From Pegoplata infirma (taxonomy: Eukaryota; Arthropoda; Insecta; Diptera; Anthomyiidae), in contig OY992540.1 in assembly GCA_963921195.1 (NCBI GenBank), positions 174,439,896 to 174,503,895 on the forward strand: a DNA stretch of 64,000 nucleotides. The letters are read 5' to 3'. Shown in pieces: positions 1 to 11,591 of the stretch. The position numbers and the translations under genes are program-made. The notes below the pieces were generated by a model. The model was not told the origin of the DNA and did not search any database. It worked only from the letters and a program-made list of their open reading frames with translations. How positions within the stretch are numbered: position 1 is the stretch's first letter; each line of letters opens with the position of its first letter.

Positions 1-78
1 AGTTTTATCCAAACAATTTTTTTCAATATTAAGATATAAATATATATAATTAAAATTTATTTAAAAAAAAAAAAAAAA

Positions 79-152
79 CTTCGAGCGGCGGGGGAATCGA
101 ACAGCTACCAACTGTTTTGTAATCGCAATCTCTACCCTCTGACCCAGCGGAC
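79..152 (-). repeat. tRNA-derived SINE-like fragment
   Basis: On the minus strand this reads as a tRNA-like block. An A-box-like stretch (cgctgggtcagagggtagag) lies upstream of a B-box-like stretch (gctgttcgattccc) at tRNA-like spacing. The acceptor ends do not pair, so this is probably a tRNA-derived retroposon head and not a working tRNA gene. An A-rich run flanks it on the plus-strand left side. Confidence 0.45.
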
Positions 153-949
153 GTTGTTAATAAATGACAACTTTAAAAGACTATGTTTTAAAAAAACTTC
201 GAAAATTTTTGAAAATAGTTTATCATATATAATTATATCAAGTTTAACTTATATATAATTAAATCCAGTTTATCTTATCGGGTATATGATTGCATCAAAT
301 TATATTCGACTTGAATTTGAACAAAATTTTAAAAAAGACTTAGAAAATTTTAGCTAAAATTTGTGATTTTTTTTTTTTAGTTTATTTGCTGAGCTAATAG
401 GGGGTTTAATACTGAGTTCAACAACAAGATTTTCATCTTCCAATGCTCTTAATTTTCCAAGTTATAAAGCTTTAAAGTAAAAACGGTTTTTGGCTTATGA
501 GCTTCACATTTTTCATCGGATCCAAATTTTCTTTCTGCCGTTGTATATTTAATAAAAATACCTTTAAAATGGTATAAAACATGTATAAACTTTTTTACTC
601 ACCAACGGCCAAATAATGAGTTTTAAGTTTTTTTCGGAAGTTTTTTCAGACAAAAATAATTTTATCTGAAAATATTGCTAACATAAGTTCGAACCAAATA
701 CACTTTTAATTATTGGCAACAAATAAAGCTTTGATTTGAGCTTGATCTGAGGACTTTAGCTCTCTTAAAACCAGAGATATTGATGGTTAAACATTAAAGT
801 TTTAAAATATTTTTTTCTTCGGATTAAATAATATATAATTATATCAAAATATAATTATTTTTGAAATATTTTTGTTAAAATTCAGGGATTTTATTTTTTT
901 TTAAATTTGAAAAACGAAAACGCATTAAAAAATCATTTAGATTAAAAAA

Positions 950-1500
950 AAATTAAAAAAAAAAATAATTTTTTTCTTGACTTAGTCGGGAATCGAACTC
1001 AGGGTCCTCAAGAATTATATATTATCATATATGATGCAATATAGAAAGTTATATTACTATATATAAATAATATTTATTTCTAAATATTATCATAAAAAAT
1101 AAATTAATCAATATTTTTAAGTTAAGTAAAAAATTAAAGCTTCTAAAACATATTTTCTTTAAAAAAAAAATTAAAAAAACAACTTTTTTTCTTAGCTCAG
1201 CCTGGGATCGAACCCAGGGTCCTTAGGAACCATATATTAACTTATATGATGTAATATATAAAATTATATAACTATAAATAAATAATATTTATTTTTAGAT
1301 TTTATCATAAAAATTTAATTATTCAATATTTTTAAGTTTAGAAAAAACAAGAAGCTTTAAAAACATATTTTCTTTTTTAAAAAATTAAGAAAAAAAAGTT
1401 TTTTTCTGGTTTGAGCCGGGAATCGAACTCGGGGTCCCCAAGCATCATATATTATCTTATATGATCTTATATAAAGTTACACACAACTATTTAAGTAATA
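950..1500 (-). repeat. Tandem array, ~215-bp unit, with B-box motifs
   Basis: Three imperfect direct copies with a period of about 215 bp. Each contains the motif gggaatcgaactcagggtcc or a close variant, at 988-1007, 1204-1222 and 1418-1437, followed by a similar AT-rich tail. On the minus strand the motif reads as a Pol III B box (GGTTCGATTCCC type). The units are plausibly tandemly repeated tRNA-derived SINE heads. Confidence 0.55.
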
Positions 1501-2430
1501 TGCATTTTTTAAAAATTTAACTTTTAAAATCCAATATGCATTTTTTAAGTTTTAAAATACAATGGATTAAACAGATTTTTTTTCTATTTAAAAATTTATA
1601 GAATTTATATATATTTTTTTTTTTTTGACTGATTTTAGGTGCTTTGAGAATCATATATAATTATACAAGCTCTCTTGTATACTTAAATAAAAATATATAT
1701 GATGCAACATTAAAAAAAAATATTGAAATACTGTCATATAAAAGTATGCATAATTATATATAAAATATTGTGAAAGAAAAAAATATTTTTTACCTTATAC
1801 AATTGTATAACATTTTATATGGCGTTACATGTGCCACCATTTAAAATTATATATAGAGTTTAAAAAAAAATTGTATTTATATGGTACCTTACAAAACTAT
1901 ATACGGTATCTCATAAGCCATTTATAATTATATCTTTGATAATATTAAAAAAATAAATGTTTGATGCCATGTATAGTTTTATATAACTGTATATAGAGTT
2001 ATATGTGCGACCATATATAATTATATTTGAAAAAAAATTTTTTCGTTTTTTAAGATGGAACCATATATAGTTTTAAATGGTTTCTTGTAAGTCATATATA
2101 ATTTTAAATGGTTTCTTGTAAGTCATATATAATTATATATATAATGATATTGGATTTTTTTTAAATATGCTCGTATACGTTATTTGATATTAAGTCACAT
2201 ATAAATATGTATGCAATCAGATTAAGTTATATGTGTCACATATGATTATGTCTCCCACATGTAGTTATATATTAATATGGTTATCATTAGATGTAATTTT
2301 ATATAACTCCATTTAAAAAATTTGGAAAAACTCAATGCGAGATATAATTATGTACTTTGTTTGATATGAAAACATATTATTTCATATGGCTATATATACA
2401 TACATCAAATAATGTAAAATTATATGTATT

Positions 2431-2444
2431 CATTTTTACTCGGG
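2431..2444. repeat. Terminal-repeat-like motif shared with the MITE at 30.0 kb
   Basis: The 14-mer catttttactcggg also forms the right terminus of the 243-bp MITE at 30004-30246. It may mark the right end of an older relative occupying the AT-rich region to its left. I did not find a matching left end. Confidence 0.3.
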
Positions 2445-2962
2445 TATCCAATTTTATCGAAATATCGCTGAAGGACCTCAATTTTTTTTTCACTAATTAA
2501 AAAAAGGCTCAAAATAAAATTTCAAGTCTAAATTGGGAAAATACCATTTGTAGAATTTTACAAGGGACAATGAAAACTCAGTAAACGGTTAAAAATTAAT
2601 ATTTTTCTCAACTTGTTTGCATTAGCTTTAAGATTTAACTCACTTCCACCCATACACACAATTTTTGTAAGGTATTTGAAAGAGAACATGCCTAAAATTG
2701 GACTTTAATTTTTAAAAGTCCTTTTTTTAGGCTAAAAAGTCAAAATGTTACCAACATTTTTTGCAGAGAATTGTAGAGCTCTATTAAAGCATCCATTTAT
2801 GCAGAAAAATGTATTTTCGAAAAAGTGGTCTATTCGCCTTTATTCGTAAGAACTGTTCAGTTGATGAAATTCTTACCTACTTTTGTCAAAGAAAAAGTCT
2901 CCGATTTTTTTACAGAAGTTTCACTCAACTATCCATTGATAAAAACTTTACTTTTTCATACA
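2445..2962. other. No recognised feature
   Basis: Roughly 500 bp of AT-rich non-coding sequence. A 74-codon open frame that begins here and runs into the next repeat has no recognisable domain and is judged fortuitous. Confidence 0.5.
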
Positions 2963-3648
2963 GAACAAGTGAGAGTGCTAAATTCGGCTGTGCCGAATCT
3001 TTGATACCCTCCAACATGTTAAAATATATTTAAAAAAATTCAGAGGCGTTTTTTTTGGGGTGGGGGCTATGTGGGGGTGGTTGGGGATATCTTCCCCATC
3101 GCGATAAATATTAATTAATTTATTTGTTATGCTTTTTTAACTTTAGTTATAACATTTACTCATAATTTTTATGATTTTTTTAAATCCACGCCCACAAAAG
3201 GGGGCGGGCCAAAAAAAACTTAATTTTGTTGCCCCCGGGGTCTAAGTGCAGGACTTTGAACACATTCTGACATAAAAAGATTTCATTTGTTTAACAAAAA
3301 TGCAAAAAAAGTTGTAAAAAATAGCGTTTTCTGAGACTTTTTTTAATTTCTTTAAGGGGGAACTTTTTTCCCCCTGATCCGATTTTACCCATTTCCGAAC
3401 TTAACCGCCCTATGACCAAGAGACACATTCGAGTCAATTTTCAGGAGTCTAGCTCTCTTATTTTGGACTGAATCGTGTTTTATACAGACGGACGGACGGA
3501 CGGACGGACATTCATAGAATGACTTAAAATCGATCATAGATCAATAATATATATACTTTATAGGGTCCCCGACCGATATTTTTATGCGTTACAAACGGAA
3601 TGACAAAGTGAGTATACCCCCATACTGTGGTTGGAGGGTATAAAAAGT
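2963..3648 (+). mobile_element. mini-me/INE-like repeat, subfamily A, full copy
   Basis: Begins aacaagtgagagtgctaaat, then a small hairpin (ttcggctgtgccgaa) and ataccctcc; ends ggagggtataaaaa. It carries a (GGAC)n microsatellite at about 3485-3510 followed by a conserved block (actttatagggtcc, then a tail near gttacaaacggaatgaca). The layout of hairpin, (GTCY)n tract and terminal hairpin matches dipteran mini-me/INE-1 elements, which are regarded as Helentron-related non-autonomous elements. The family assignment is by architecture, not by a database match. Confidence 0.65.
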
Positions 3649-3825
3649 AAGATAGTACTAATTGCAGATTCTAAAACATTTTATCGTTAGAGATATTACA
3701 CTCAGGTACATTTTTCGTGTTCATACACTCACAATCAGATTATTATACCTGTCGAAAAATTCTGGGATTTTGAGAGTTATTCTTCTAGAAAAAGTATCGA
3801 ACACTGAGCATTTTTCTGCACACTA

Positions 3826-4481
3826 CACAGAAAGAAATAAAAAAAAAATTTGAGTAAATTTTTAATACTATTGAGTAAAAAATTACTCAATTTTCCACCA
3901 GTAAACGATTTAATAGTATTGAGTAAATTTTTAATAAAAATTTATTAAATGTTTGCCAAAAAAATTTGAGTAAATTTTTAATTGACACTATTAAGTGTAG
4001 GAACAGAACAAGAAGCACCACCTTTTAAAAACAGAACAAGTTTTATTTCACATCGGCGCCGGCCACCGGTTTAATCTGCCAAACCGTATGGAAAAAGTCG
4101 TGCCGGGCTTATTCTGTTTCTACTCTAAAAAAAACAAAGTTTAAAAAAATTTCATATTTTTTTACAAAATAAAAAAACATGTTTTTTCAAACTTTACCAA
4201 ATATATTTTTGTCTTAAAGACATAAAAAAATTTTATAAATATGATTACAAACTTTCATGTATATATACAAAAAACTATAAACTAAACGAGAATTAAAAAA
4301 ACTAAGAAAATTCCAAAAAAAAATTAAAAAAGCTATTAAATTCTTATTAAATTATTTACTCAATTTGTTTTTAAATTTTTGAGTAAATTTTTAATTGCGT
4401 CAATTAAAAAATTACTCACAACTTTTTTTAAATTTAAACAAGTGATTACTCAAATTGTTTTTCCCCATATTTTTTTCTGTG
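3826..4481. mobile_element. TA-flanked MITE, copy 1 (656 bp)
   Basis: Terminal inverted repeats cacagaaa...tttctgtg are flanked directly by TA on both sides, as expected for the Tc1/mariner/pogo type. The body is AT-rich with many ttgagtaaatttttaat words in both orientations. It shares ends and interior with the copy at 6251-6848. It has an extra GC-richer block at 4000-4123 absent from that copy. Confidence 0.7.
4000..4123. mobile_element. Small insertion inside MITE copy 1
   Basis: About 120 bp present here but absent from the sister MITE at 6.25 kb. The edges are short inverted repeats (ggaacagaacaag / cttattctgtttc), and it is GC-richer than its host. Probably a nested miniature element; the target duplication is unclear. 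Confidence 0.4.
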
Positions 4482-5000
4482 TAGATTGTGAGAAATTGTT
4501 CAAAAACGCCCCTGGCGCCCAGGGTATAAAAGATCAGGTAAAACCAAATTTAACAGGTTTATGTGTTTTTAATAAAGTTTTTATAAAAAAAAATTGGTAC
4601 CGTGAGGGTCCAAAAAGTACAATTTATTTTGAAAATTGGTACAAAATTGAAAACCCCATTTAACATCCCTGCTATAGATTATTTTCACATTTCTTTTAGG
4701 AATTGCCGAACAGAATTGTCATTGTGTGAACATAAACGTCAAGATCGAAAGAGAAACTTACAAATTGCCGCAATTAAAATTGCCTAATGAAAATTCGGTC
4801 TATGGACCAAGAGGTCAATGCGAGGTGTAAATCGGACACCGCCACTCTAACCTAACTTAACATGGCATGTCTTCTATCTTAACAACAAAAACCACTTTGA
4901 TTCAATTTCCAGGCATTGGTATTTAAAGTAACTTTTATTTTTAGTATTTATTCAAAATAATTTCAAGTAAAAATTAGTTTTTTGTAAAAAAAAGGTGGAA
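4482..5000 (+). repeat. Possible retroposon 3' end with AACCT-type tail
   Basis: No convincing open frame. At 4833-4860 the sequence gacaccgccactctaacctaacttaac resembles the 3' ends with AACCT-repeat tails seen on LOA-like elements elsewhere in the window, and the target at 36.03 kb read on the minus strand. It may be the 3' terminus of an old non-LTR element or a derived SINE. The remainder is unassigned AT-rich DNA. Confidence 0.35.
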
Positions 5001-5215
5001 TGATGATTTGTAAATACAAAAATAAATTTACCTGCTCAATTTCATTAGGGTAGCTATTAAACTACGGTTATTAGAGTAATTTGACCCAAATTCAGAGGCG
5101 GCGCTTGTATGGGGGCTAGGTCTAAGGATGGACCGACTTGTTCCAATTTCAATAGGATTCGTACTTGGGCCAAAATAAGCTTAAATTTCAAATTTCACCC
5201 AAATTGATTGATAAC
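5000..5215 (+). mobile_element. mini-me-like subfamily B, internal fragment
   Basis: Matches the interior of the copy at 13042-13880. It shares an acggttattagag segment, tgtatgggggctaggtct, and a block around atggaccga...ttcaatagg. Both termini and the (GTCY)n tract are missing, so this is a truncated relic. Confidence 0.55.
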
Positions 5216-6250
5216 ACAGTGATACACAGTCAAACTTTCCGAATCGGAATGGGATGAAACCAAAAGCAAAGAAAAGTTGACATTTTTCATAAAAAAAGGG
5301 TCAAGGCTTACTGAAAGCCAAATTATTAAAAATAAACCACTGTGCACCGTTGCGTATGATTGTTATTTAAAGCCACACTCAAAAAATTATGTCATTAACT
5401 GTTTGTAGTTTATTTAAAAATAATTATAAAAATAAAATATCGAATAAAAAACAACTTTAATATAGTTTATTTCAAAAGTTTTCCGTTTAGTCGTTTTTGA
5501 AAGCAAAAACATTTGTTTGATGTTCAGTTTTTATTAACGACTTCTTCTGTCCTTTGTTTCAAAAATAACACACTAAAAAATAAAGACTTTCATTAACATT
5601 TAATTTTTAAAGTCATTTATTTTTGTTCTGTAAGTAAAAACTATTGATTATTCTTTAAATTTTTAATGATTTTTGTAAGTCATTTTTTTTAAATTGTTGG
5701 TATTTTTAATGAAATATCATTAGTTTTTACCTACACAAGTCAGTAATTTTTTTGTAGAAAAAAAAATCAAAAAATTATTTAAAGAAATATAAAAACATGT
5801 TTGTATCAAGTGACTTTGGCACGATGGGTAGAGTTTCTTGATCGCCCGGCGCCAAGGGTTAATTAAGTTCGATTTGTACCACATAACTGTTGGACCTAGG
5901 AGATAAAACATTTGCTTGAACACTTGGGAAAATCAAAAGTTAAAAAACGCCACTTAGCACTTTTTGGCATTATATTTTGTGTTTAAGACTGGCAGCGACA
6001 CTTAATTTAAACCAAGGTTTGGTAACTGACTAACTTCGGAACAACAACGAAAAATTAAATTAAACCAAATAAAAGTCCAAAAGTTCAAAAACACTGCTAA
6101 TATTTAAAAATAGCCGCTTCTAAAAGATCGATATACGTTTGCGTTTAAGAATGTTTTTTTAAACCTTCCCCCTTTTTTTGTAAGACCTAATTCAAAATTT
6201 AAATGTTAGTTTACTTTTTTTTAGAATTTAAATTTATGCAGACAATAATA
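5216..6250. other. Non-coding, AT-rich; no gene seen
   Basis: Apart from the tRNA-like block at 5813-5885 I see no repeat termini, domains or long open frames. A 67-codon minus-strand frame overlapping the tRNA-like block is judged spurious. Confidence 0.5.
5813..5885 (+). repeat. tRNA-derived SINE-like fragment
   Basis: Contains an A-box-like stretch (tggcacgatgggtagag) and about 45 bp later a B-box-like aagttcgatttg. Acceptor-stem pairing is not evident, so it is read as a degenerate tRNA-derived retroposon head and not a functional tRNA. Confidence 0.4.
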
Positions 6251-6848
6251 CACAGAAAAAAATAAAAAAAAATTTTGAGTAAATTTTTAATACTATTGAG
6301 TAAAAAATTACTCAATTTTCCACCAGTAAACGATTTAATAGTATTGAGTAAACTTTTAATAAAAAATTATTAAATGCTTAATAAAAAATTTGAGTAAATT
6401 ATTAATTCACACAATTAAATCTTTACTTAAAATTTTTTAATATTTTTAAGTAACTTTTTAATTGTGTCAAGTAAAAATTTACTCAAAATGTATCAAATTA
6501 TTTTTTTAAAAAGTTTAAAAAGTTTCTAATTTTTTTTCCAAAAAAATTGCTTTTACAAACTTTACCAAATATACTTATGTCTTCAAGACAAAGTAAAATT
6601 TTATAAAGATGATTTCAAACTTTCATATACATATACAAAAAACAATAAACTAAATGAGAATTCAAAACACCAAGAGAAAAAAAAATAAATAAAAAAAAAT
6701 ATTAAATTTGTATTAAATTATTTACTCAAATTTTATTTTCAATTTTTGAGTAAATTTTTAATTGCGTCAATTAAAAAATTACTCAAATTTTTTTTAAAAA
6801 ATTAAACAAGTGATTACTCAAATTTGTTTCCTCCCATTTTTTTCTGTG
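6251..6848. mobile_element. TA-flanked MITE, copy 2 (598 bp)
   Basis: Ends cacagaaaaa...ttttctgtg, flanked by TA at 6249-6250 and 6849-6850. It is co-linear with the copy at 3826-4481, sharing the ttgagtaaattt words, a segment around caaactttaccaaatat and gtcttcaagaca, and the terminal inverted repeat. It has no transposase frame. It shows the state of the family without the nested insertion. Confidence 0.7.
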
Positions 6849-6850
6849 TA

Positions 6851-7383
6851 TGTATGCAAGTAAATATGTAGCAAGCGAGCAACACTTCACTCAACACCTA
6901 GTGAGGCTAAAGCACTCTCAAAGCACACTATGATTCCACTATTACGTCATTAATTCAGCAAAGTCCGTTACTACCTCAACATTGTGTGAATAAAAAACAA
7001 AAAGAAATGCAGCAAAAAAAGCATGGCAACAAAATAAACAACTGAAAAATGTCCTGTAATAAATTCAAAAAACAAAAGCAACAGTGTTTTTTATAAATTT
7101 TTGTTTGCGTTTTTTTTTTTCTGTTTTTGCTTTGCTATTTTTTACATTATTATCCTTGTTTGGTAATTATCCAGGGAAATGCTTAAGACTCGAGCCCTAC
7201 TCACTCTTAATTATTTAAAACAGAATAGTTTTTTTTTAACAACGTAATTATAATTAATAAGTACTTTTTATTGTCGCTTAGGTGCTGGGAAAGCATCACA
7301 ATTAAGTACTCTCCCAGCGTTCAAAATCATAACCGCGGTAAATGGTATGCCGTTGCTATTTTAAAGCGCATTAAGTTAACAAA
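6851..7383. other. Non-coding; no recognised feature
   Basis: About 530 bp of AT-rich DNA between two MITEs. No open frame or repeat terminus identified. Confidence 0.5.
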
Positions 7384-7386
7384 TTA

Positions 7387-7809
7387 GAGCCGAGTCACAA
7401 TTGGCACCACATTCGGTAACCACAAAATGTTTTCATACATTTTGTATGAAAAGCAAAAAATCGCTTTGTGTTCGACCACGCTGCCGCCAGAATAGATTCT
7501 ATTCTATTTTTGTAGTTCTCTCTCACCACACTCTCATATTTTTCAAATTTCTGTCAAGTAGCGTTGCCGTATGTTCAACAAAATATGCTAATTTTTCCAA
7601 TTGGAGTTGATATATTGCGTGTGTGTTGCAAACAAGAAACATTGTATACCTGCCTTTAAAGGACAACTAAAGAAAAAAAATAAATGTGTAACTGATATGA
7701 GCGTCATTTTCTTTATAAAATGTGTCCGGTGGTCTGTCGTTTAATTTTAATGTGTGGCTCTCTCTTTCGATGTGGTTCGTCGTCGGTGGTGCCAATTGTG
7801 ACTGGGCTC
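7387..7809. mobile_element. MITE with TTA flanks (PIF/Harbinger type?), 423 bp
   Basis: The left end gagccgagtcacaattggca and the right end (its reverse complement with one mismatch) form a terminal inverted repeat of over 20 bp. Both ends are flanked by tta, consistent with the TWA target duplication of PIF/Harbinger elements. The interior is non-coding; a 69-codon open frame in it has no recognisable domain. Confidence 0.6.
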
Positions 7810-7812
7810 TTA

Positions 7813-8400
7813 TAGTACTATCAAAGCACTTTTGAACAAAAAAGAGGACATAGCAAAATTTTCTAAGTCCTAAATAACAATTATTTTTTTGTTGGTTTTT
7901 GAGGAAAGAAATCCATTAAAAAATGATTTCAGGATAAAAAAAGTTCAACAATTTTTAAAGTCCCAAACACTACTCCATCTTTCCTCCTTCCCATAACCTT
8001 TTTTCCTGATATCAACACAATGCACTGCATTTGTAGTGGGCATCCCCTAAGTGTTGGTTAAAAAAAAAAGTATGGGGTTATACTCACTTTGTCATTCCTT
8101 GTGTAACGCAGCAAAATATCGGTCGGCTACCGATCGAAATATCGGTCAGGGGAAAAATATTTAAAAATTCCAAAAAAAGAGATTTTGGTCCACAGTTGCT
8201 GATTTTACAGCATATTTTTTTATCCAAATTGGTTCCAAAAGTTAAGCATGTTATCTAAAAAATATTAAAAAAAATTTATATTATTTTGTGGTTTTTCTAA
8301 TAATTGTAATAATTTGAGGTTGTAATGTTTTGAAGAGGAAACTAAGTGAAAACCATAAATAAATGTGAAAGAGTATTTTTTCTACCATGTATACTATAAT
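7813..8400. other. Non-coding; contains a mini-me relic
   Basis: No gene. The block at 8065-8160 is a mini-me fragment, annotated separately; the rest is unassigned AT-rich DNA. Confidence 0.5.
8065..8160 (-). mobile_element. mini-me-like subfamily A, 3'-end fragment
   Basis: Reads on the minus strand as the 3' part of the element at 2963-3648: atatcggtcgg, then gttacacaaggaatgacaaa, then gagtataaccccatact. The terminal ggagggtataaaa is missing. Confidence 0.5.
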
Positions 8401-8690
8401 CACAGACTAATACAGACTCGACATATATGACAGGTGTCAAAAAAGCCATATGGTTAATGTTTTCAAATTATTCTACGAATTAGGTTAGAAAGAGAAAGCT
8501 AATATAACGCGCCATAAGAAAAATGGATGCCAGATCGGTTTTTGTTGTTTCACTCACTCCTAAATCGTAGAAAGTGTTGCCATGTTTGCGTAAAACGGAC
8601 TAAAAACCGCTGTGTTTTCTTCTAAAATTGCTTAGTTTTTCCCTATTTTTTCTTATAAAACTCTACTGTCGAGGCTGTATTTAGTCTGTG
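8401..8690. mobile_element. 290-bp TIR element with 7-8-bp target duplication
   Basis: The left end cacagactaatacagactcg pairs with the right end (tgtatttagtctgtg), giving a roughly 24-bp imperfect inverted repeat. The direct repeat ctataat immediately flanks both ends (8394-8400 and 8691-8697), with an eighth base (c) shared depending on where the boundary is drawn. Size and TSD fit a non-autonomous hAT-type element. Confidence 0.6.
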
Positions 8691-8697
8691 CTATAAT

Positions 8698-10570
8698 CAC
8701 GAAAATTAAATAAAATTTCAATGACGGTTACACGTGATTTATCAAAAATCGTTATTAAAGAACATTTTCATTAATTTCAATTTAAGGTTTTTTTTTTACT
8801 GATCTCATTCCAACAAGTTCTACGAATATTTTAATTATAACTATGTAAGTTTTCAATAAAAAAAACTTTAATGACACCGGTTTCATTGATGAGCTGAAAC
8901 TTGATGAGCTGAAACGTGAGTCATTATGCATTATGTTAATATTAATCTTCATTACTTTCACAAAGCTTTTTTAGTGTAGTTCAAAAAGTTTTTCGCTCTT
9001 TAGTGCAAAAAATCGGTAGAAATATTTTTTGTAGGAAATTTTCTCAAAAGTTTTATGTAAAAAGTGATTACTATATCCACATCCGAAAAACTATTCCTAC
9101 ACTCAATTATCTAAATAAAATCATTTTATTACCTTCAGGAAAACTGTGTCTCTCGATCCGAAGTCATCTATCCCGTGGCTGGTGAAAACGGGGCATATCA
9201 CTATAATGACTATCACGTGACAGGTTATTATTGGACTTATCCCAAAACCACGTGAAATTCAAAATTTTGTAGGTAGGGGGTATTCGTGGCTCTCGTGACA
9301 AATAACATTAACTGTGTGGATTAACAGAATGAAGGTTGAAAGAGGAATTGAAAAAAAAAGTTTTTTGTTTTCTTTAAAATAACACTTTTATATTGTTTTA
9401 AACAAAACAAATTTATGAAATTTACGTACTTAATGTTAATGATTCAATATAATTAAAAAAAAATATTAAAAGTGCAAATAAAGTACAAATTTCATGACTT
9501 TAAAAAACCAAAAATTTTCCTTGATCCCCGACAGATTTCGCGTGAGAGCAAGAAAAGAGAGTAAAGAGAGTTACAATCTCTTTACTTTATTCCTCTATGG
9601 TCTTAGATACAATTTTTTTTTTGCGGTTTGCATTAAAAATATAATAATTTGAGTCTCGAGGTGGGTACAGCTGTGATGTGTTCTGTGACATGTCTCTATT
9701 GCACCAGCATGGGTTGTGTTCCTGAGGGACATGTTCCGTAACATGTCACTAGTGATATATCCGGGGTTGAGACATTTTATAACAAAAATGATAGGTATTT
9801 TTATATGAAAGGAGCCAAATCTGTGATAGGTTTTTTGACTCCGGGTGATATATCACGTGATTTATCAAGTACCGGATACTTTTCCTGCAGGATTATGACA
9901 CTTGTAACAACTACTATATAACTACATTTTCCGTTAAAATAACTTACACATGTAGTTGTTTTAATTGACAAAGAAAATTAAAACTAAATGAAACTTTATT
10001 AAAGTGCTGTGATACAACTATTTGGAGATGAAGTGTGTGAAGTATTCCCCTATTTATAATGAAGTCGAATAGAACATCTGAATTTTTCTTATTATTTTAC
10101 ACAGTGTTCCCACTTTTTATTATATTTTTTTTTTCTCACTTAATAAGTGAGTCTGCCTGCTGTCTGCAATGATTGCGTAATGAGTATCTAATTGGCGAGA
10201 ATGGGGAACGGGATGTATTTTTTTATATTTTATGTATTTTCATTTTTTTTTTCCATCAACCAGCCGTATAAATTATTCACTCATAAAAAATGTACTTAAA
10301 GAGGGTGCGGGTAAAGCAGTGATTACATTTCAAGGTCGCATTTAAACAAGAAAAAATGTAAAAACTTTTTGTTTGGCTGAAAAAAATACAGAAAATTTAC
10401 TGTTTTTTTTATATATTTAATATTGTAAGAAGAAAAAAAAATCAAAGCAACAAGTTGCTGTGACTCAAGGGCGTTATGGCTGTTAGTATGTGGTTAGATT
10501 TTTTTTAGTGTTTCCTTAAAGTTTTTCTTTTAAGTTTTACCGTAAAAAAATAATAATAATAATAACATAA
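8698..10570. other. Non-coding; no gene recognised
   Basis: About 1.9 kb without a credible open frame. Segments at roughly 9200-9310 and 9690-9890 are rich in words such as tatcacgtga, acatgtcact and ccgga, and loosely resemble 29270-29470. This may be a decayed shared repeat, but I could not define ends. Confidence 0.45.
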
Positions 10571-10578
10571 ATATATAC

Positions 10579-10650
10579 TAGAATTCGTCTGGAGACCATA
10601 TCACTTCATTTGATTTTGCGATATTAGTATCGTTATAAATCTTTTTGCTT
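10579..10650 (+). mobile_element. Partial end of the 11.6-kb foldback family
   Basis: The sequence tagaattcgtctggagacca and the following tcacttcattt closely match the left terminus of the element at 11592-12798. It is also preceded by atatatac, similar to the TSD there. Only this end is present, so it is a truncated copy. Confidence 0.5.
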
Positions 10651-11583
10651 AAAAAAATTAATGTCACACTTTTTTAATAAAAAAAAAATACCTTTTGCTT
10701 TTTTTCTTGGAATCAAAAACTGCTAAATATACTTCAAATTATTCATAAAAAAATTAACTAACAAATTGGAGAAAAAATTGTAATGACTTGGCACTAAAGA
10801 TTATTTTCTTTTGTTTTAGTTCATATCTTTCTTAAAAATAAAGAAAACAAAATAAATAAAATAAATGTCAATTTTAACTAGAAAATAAAAACAATTTTGT
10901 TCTACCTTATATGGGTTTGTCAGGTGCGCGTCTTAAAGGGTTAAGATTATTGCCTAAGACGACGGAGTTTAAGAAGAAGAAGAGTGTAAACAAAAACATA
11001 GAAAAGTGCTGCCAAGTTGATAGGGTATTAGGGAATTTTTATTTGTTTTTGTTGAAGATGAGTCGGGAGAAAAAAAAAGGTAAAGAAAAATAGAAAGGAA
11101 GTAGAAATTCTTTCCTTTTTATTCTGATGCTGTGGAGGACGGTCATGTGCACCGAAGGAAGTCACCATTTTTTTCTTAAAAACTGAAATAAAAGAACGCC
11201 GCCATAAATTTTTTTTGCAAATTCATTTTTATTTATTACCAGTGAATTTTGTGGCCATTTAAAAAATATATATACAAACACTGAACATTTAACACAAATT
11301 TTTAAAAACAGAAAGTAAAACTAAATACAAAAAAAAAGAACAAAGTAAAAATTAAAGAAAATATATTTTAAAACAAACAAAGTTGCATGTATGCAATACA
11401 CCTCTGACCGGTCCTGCAGATTACACGTTTGGGGAAGCAGCATAATCATAGCGCAGCACTGTGGAAGCACCGCCACACCTGGGGTGCTCAGGTATTCTTT
11501 GAGGTTTTCGTACATTTTTTGAACGAGTCACCTGGACGACTTGACGGACGGGACAGCTCACTATTATAAAGAGAAAGAGATAT
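10651..11583. other. Non-coding or unassigned; slightly GC-richer patches
   Basis: Contains two less AT-rich patches, near 10910-11000 and 11395-11570, which might be old host or repeat sequence. The open frames of 60 and 64 codons in them have no recognisable domain, so I do not call genes. Confidence 0.4.
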
Positions 11584-11591
11584 ATATACAT

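Larger units (their letters stand above)
1..2430. repeat. AT-rich repeat tract with ATATATAATTATAT motifs
   Basis: About 2.4 kb of very AT-rich DNA in which short palindromic words such as atatataattatat and catatataattat recur at irregular spacing, mixed with poly-A and poly-T runs. There is no open frame of note. It contains tRNA-like B boxes (annotated separately) and its right edge is a terminal-repeat-like motif at 2431-2444. It looks like decayed repeats; I cannot assign the bulk of it to a family. Confidence 0.6.

Noticed and set aside
79..152. Possible functional tRNA gene
   Set aside because: A- and B-box-like words are present but acceptor-stem pairing and a proper cloverleaf could not be drawn; called SINE-like.
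9200..9890. TATCACGTGA-rich segment as a shared element with 29270-29470
   Set aside because: Shared words are short and boundaries or terminal repeats could not be found; mentioned only as texture.
10911..11093. 60-codon lysine-rich plus-strand frame
   Set aside because: No domain, no conserved context, and poly-A driven lysines; consistent with chance.
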